Assembly (NCBI RefSeq): GCF_009931655.1
Contig: NZ_CP047984.1
Location: 4,605,001-4,669,000 of the forward strand
DNA from: Pontibacter russatus
Lineage (GTDB): Bacteria > Bacteroidota > Bacteroidia > Cytophagales > Hymenobacteraceae
DNA: 64,000 bases
Reading direction: 5' to 3'
The notes beneath the pieces are model-generated. The model was given only the letters and a program-made list of their open reading frames with translations, ran no database searches and was not told the DNA's origin. Both the position numbers and the translations under genes were made by a program. Shown piece after piece: positions 63,525-64,000 of this stretch; the first letter of the stretch is position 1; every line of letters starts with the position of its first letter.

Positions 63525-64000
63525 AAAAAATATTATTGATAGAAGACAACCCTGAGATACGGGAGAACACGGCCGAGATACTGCTGCTGGCCAATTATGA
63601 GGTGTTGGAGGCCGGCAACGGCAGAATCGGGGTCGACCTGGCCCGCAAAGAGCACCCGGACCTGATCATCTGCGACATCATGATGCCGCAGCTGGATGGC
63701 TACGGGGTGTTGCACCTGCTGAGCAAGGACCCCGCGACGGCCAGCATTCCCTTCATTTTCCTCACGGCCAAGTCGGAGAAGGAGGATTTCCGAAAAGGCA
63801 TGAACCTGGGGGCGGACGATTATCTGACCAAGCCCTTTGACGACGTGGAGCTGCTGGATGCCATTGAGATGCGCCTGAAAAAGAACGAGATCCTGAAGGC
63901 CGATTTCAAGAAGACGGCGGAGGGCCTCGACCAGTTTATGCAGGAGGCGAGAGGCTATGAGGAGCTGGAGAAACTCATATCGGACAACCAAAAACTCACA
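63521..64000 (+). CDS. response regulator, truncated by window end
   Basis: 160 codons are visible from ATG 63521, still open at the window edge. REC domain: MKKILLIEDNPEIRENTAEI, acceptor Asp52 in LIICDIMMPQLDGYG, FLTAKSEKED and Lys in YLTKPFDD, followed by a helix and linker (KADFKKTAEGLDQFMQEARG, LEKLISDN). From memory, Cytophagales proteins with this REC and linker continue into a cyclic-nucleotide-binding-like and Crp/Fnr helix-turn-helix domain; that output is inference since it lies outside the window. Start overlaps the REC-kinase stop. Confidence 0.9.
   Translation, partial: MKKILLIEDNPEIRENTAEILLLANYEVLEAGNGRIGVDLARKEHPDLIICDIMMPQLDGYGVLHLLSKDPATASIPFIFLTAKSEKEDFRKGMNLGADDYLTKPFDDVELLDAIEMRLKKNEILKADFKKTAEGLDQFMQEARGYEELEKLISDNQKLT

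Overview
The window looks like a chromosomal segment of a Bacteroidota member, most likely Cytophagales/Hymenobacteraceae and Pontibacter-like. This is inference from gene families, not from a database search. Pointers are TonB-linked outer-membrane barrels with a carboxypeptidase-D-like N-terminal domain, LytS/LytTR pairs, many PAS and TPR histidine kinases, weak Shine-Dalgarno sites, and a GC-rich genome whose gaps (and some genes) are peppered with TATATA / CTATATAG. No rRNA, tRNA, CRISPR array, transposase or integrase gene was seen.

Region 1 (1-4115) is foreign in character: AT-rich and built as an array of six integron-type gene cassettes, all pointing right. Each cassette ends in an attC-like palindrome, and the left half-site of each attC is complementary to the first bases of the same cassette, as expected if cassettes pass through a circular form. 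Cargo: a membrane protein, a soluble protein, a cassette with no convincing gene but a ~200-nt multibranched foldback, a lipoprotein, a secreted protein, and a HigB/HigA-type toxin-antitoxin pair. No integrase lies in the window; it would be expected to the left.

Region 2 (4266-18993, mostly minus strand) is housekeeping: cyanophycin synthetase, glutamate synthase GltB-GltD, an outer-membrane barrel protein and PEP carboxylase. The gaps hold hairpins and a dispersed repeat. Region 3 (19743-33931, plus strand) is a signalling cluster: three histidine kinases with closely related catalytic cores (one membrane type, two TPR type), a REC protein, a REC-nucleotidyl cyclase, a multi-PAS kinase with its REC protein, plus a VOC protein, a phytoene-dehydrogenase-like FAD oxidoreductase and a DinB/DUF1569 protein.

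Region 4 (34354-43335) holds small proteins, an atypical HAD protein, a GH2 glycosidase, a glycosyltransferase coupled to UDP-galactopyranose mutase, and two decayed genes: a family-1-glycosidase-like gene directly after glf, and the tail of a histidine kinase. Region 5 (44094-56803) holds an intradiol dioxygenase-like protein, a YceI protein, a TonB-type receptor with an unusual C-terminal extra domain facing a divergent LytS/LytTR pair, RfbD, a 35-residue membrane peptide, a second barrel receptor with a lipoprotein, and a beta-carbonic anhydrase.

Region 6 (57407-64000) has a ClC transporter and then a plus-strand signalling operon: a kinase with two FixL-type PAS domains that both keep the haem-ligand His, a REC protein, a REC-kinase, and a REC protein cut by the window edge. 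I infer an oxygen-sensing relay, possibly ending in a Crp/Fnr-type regulator.
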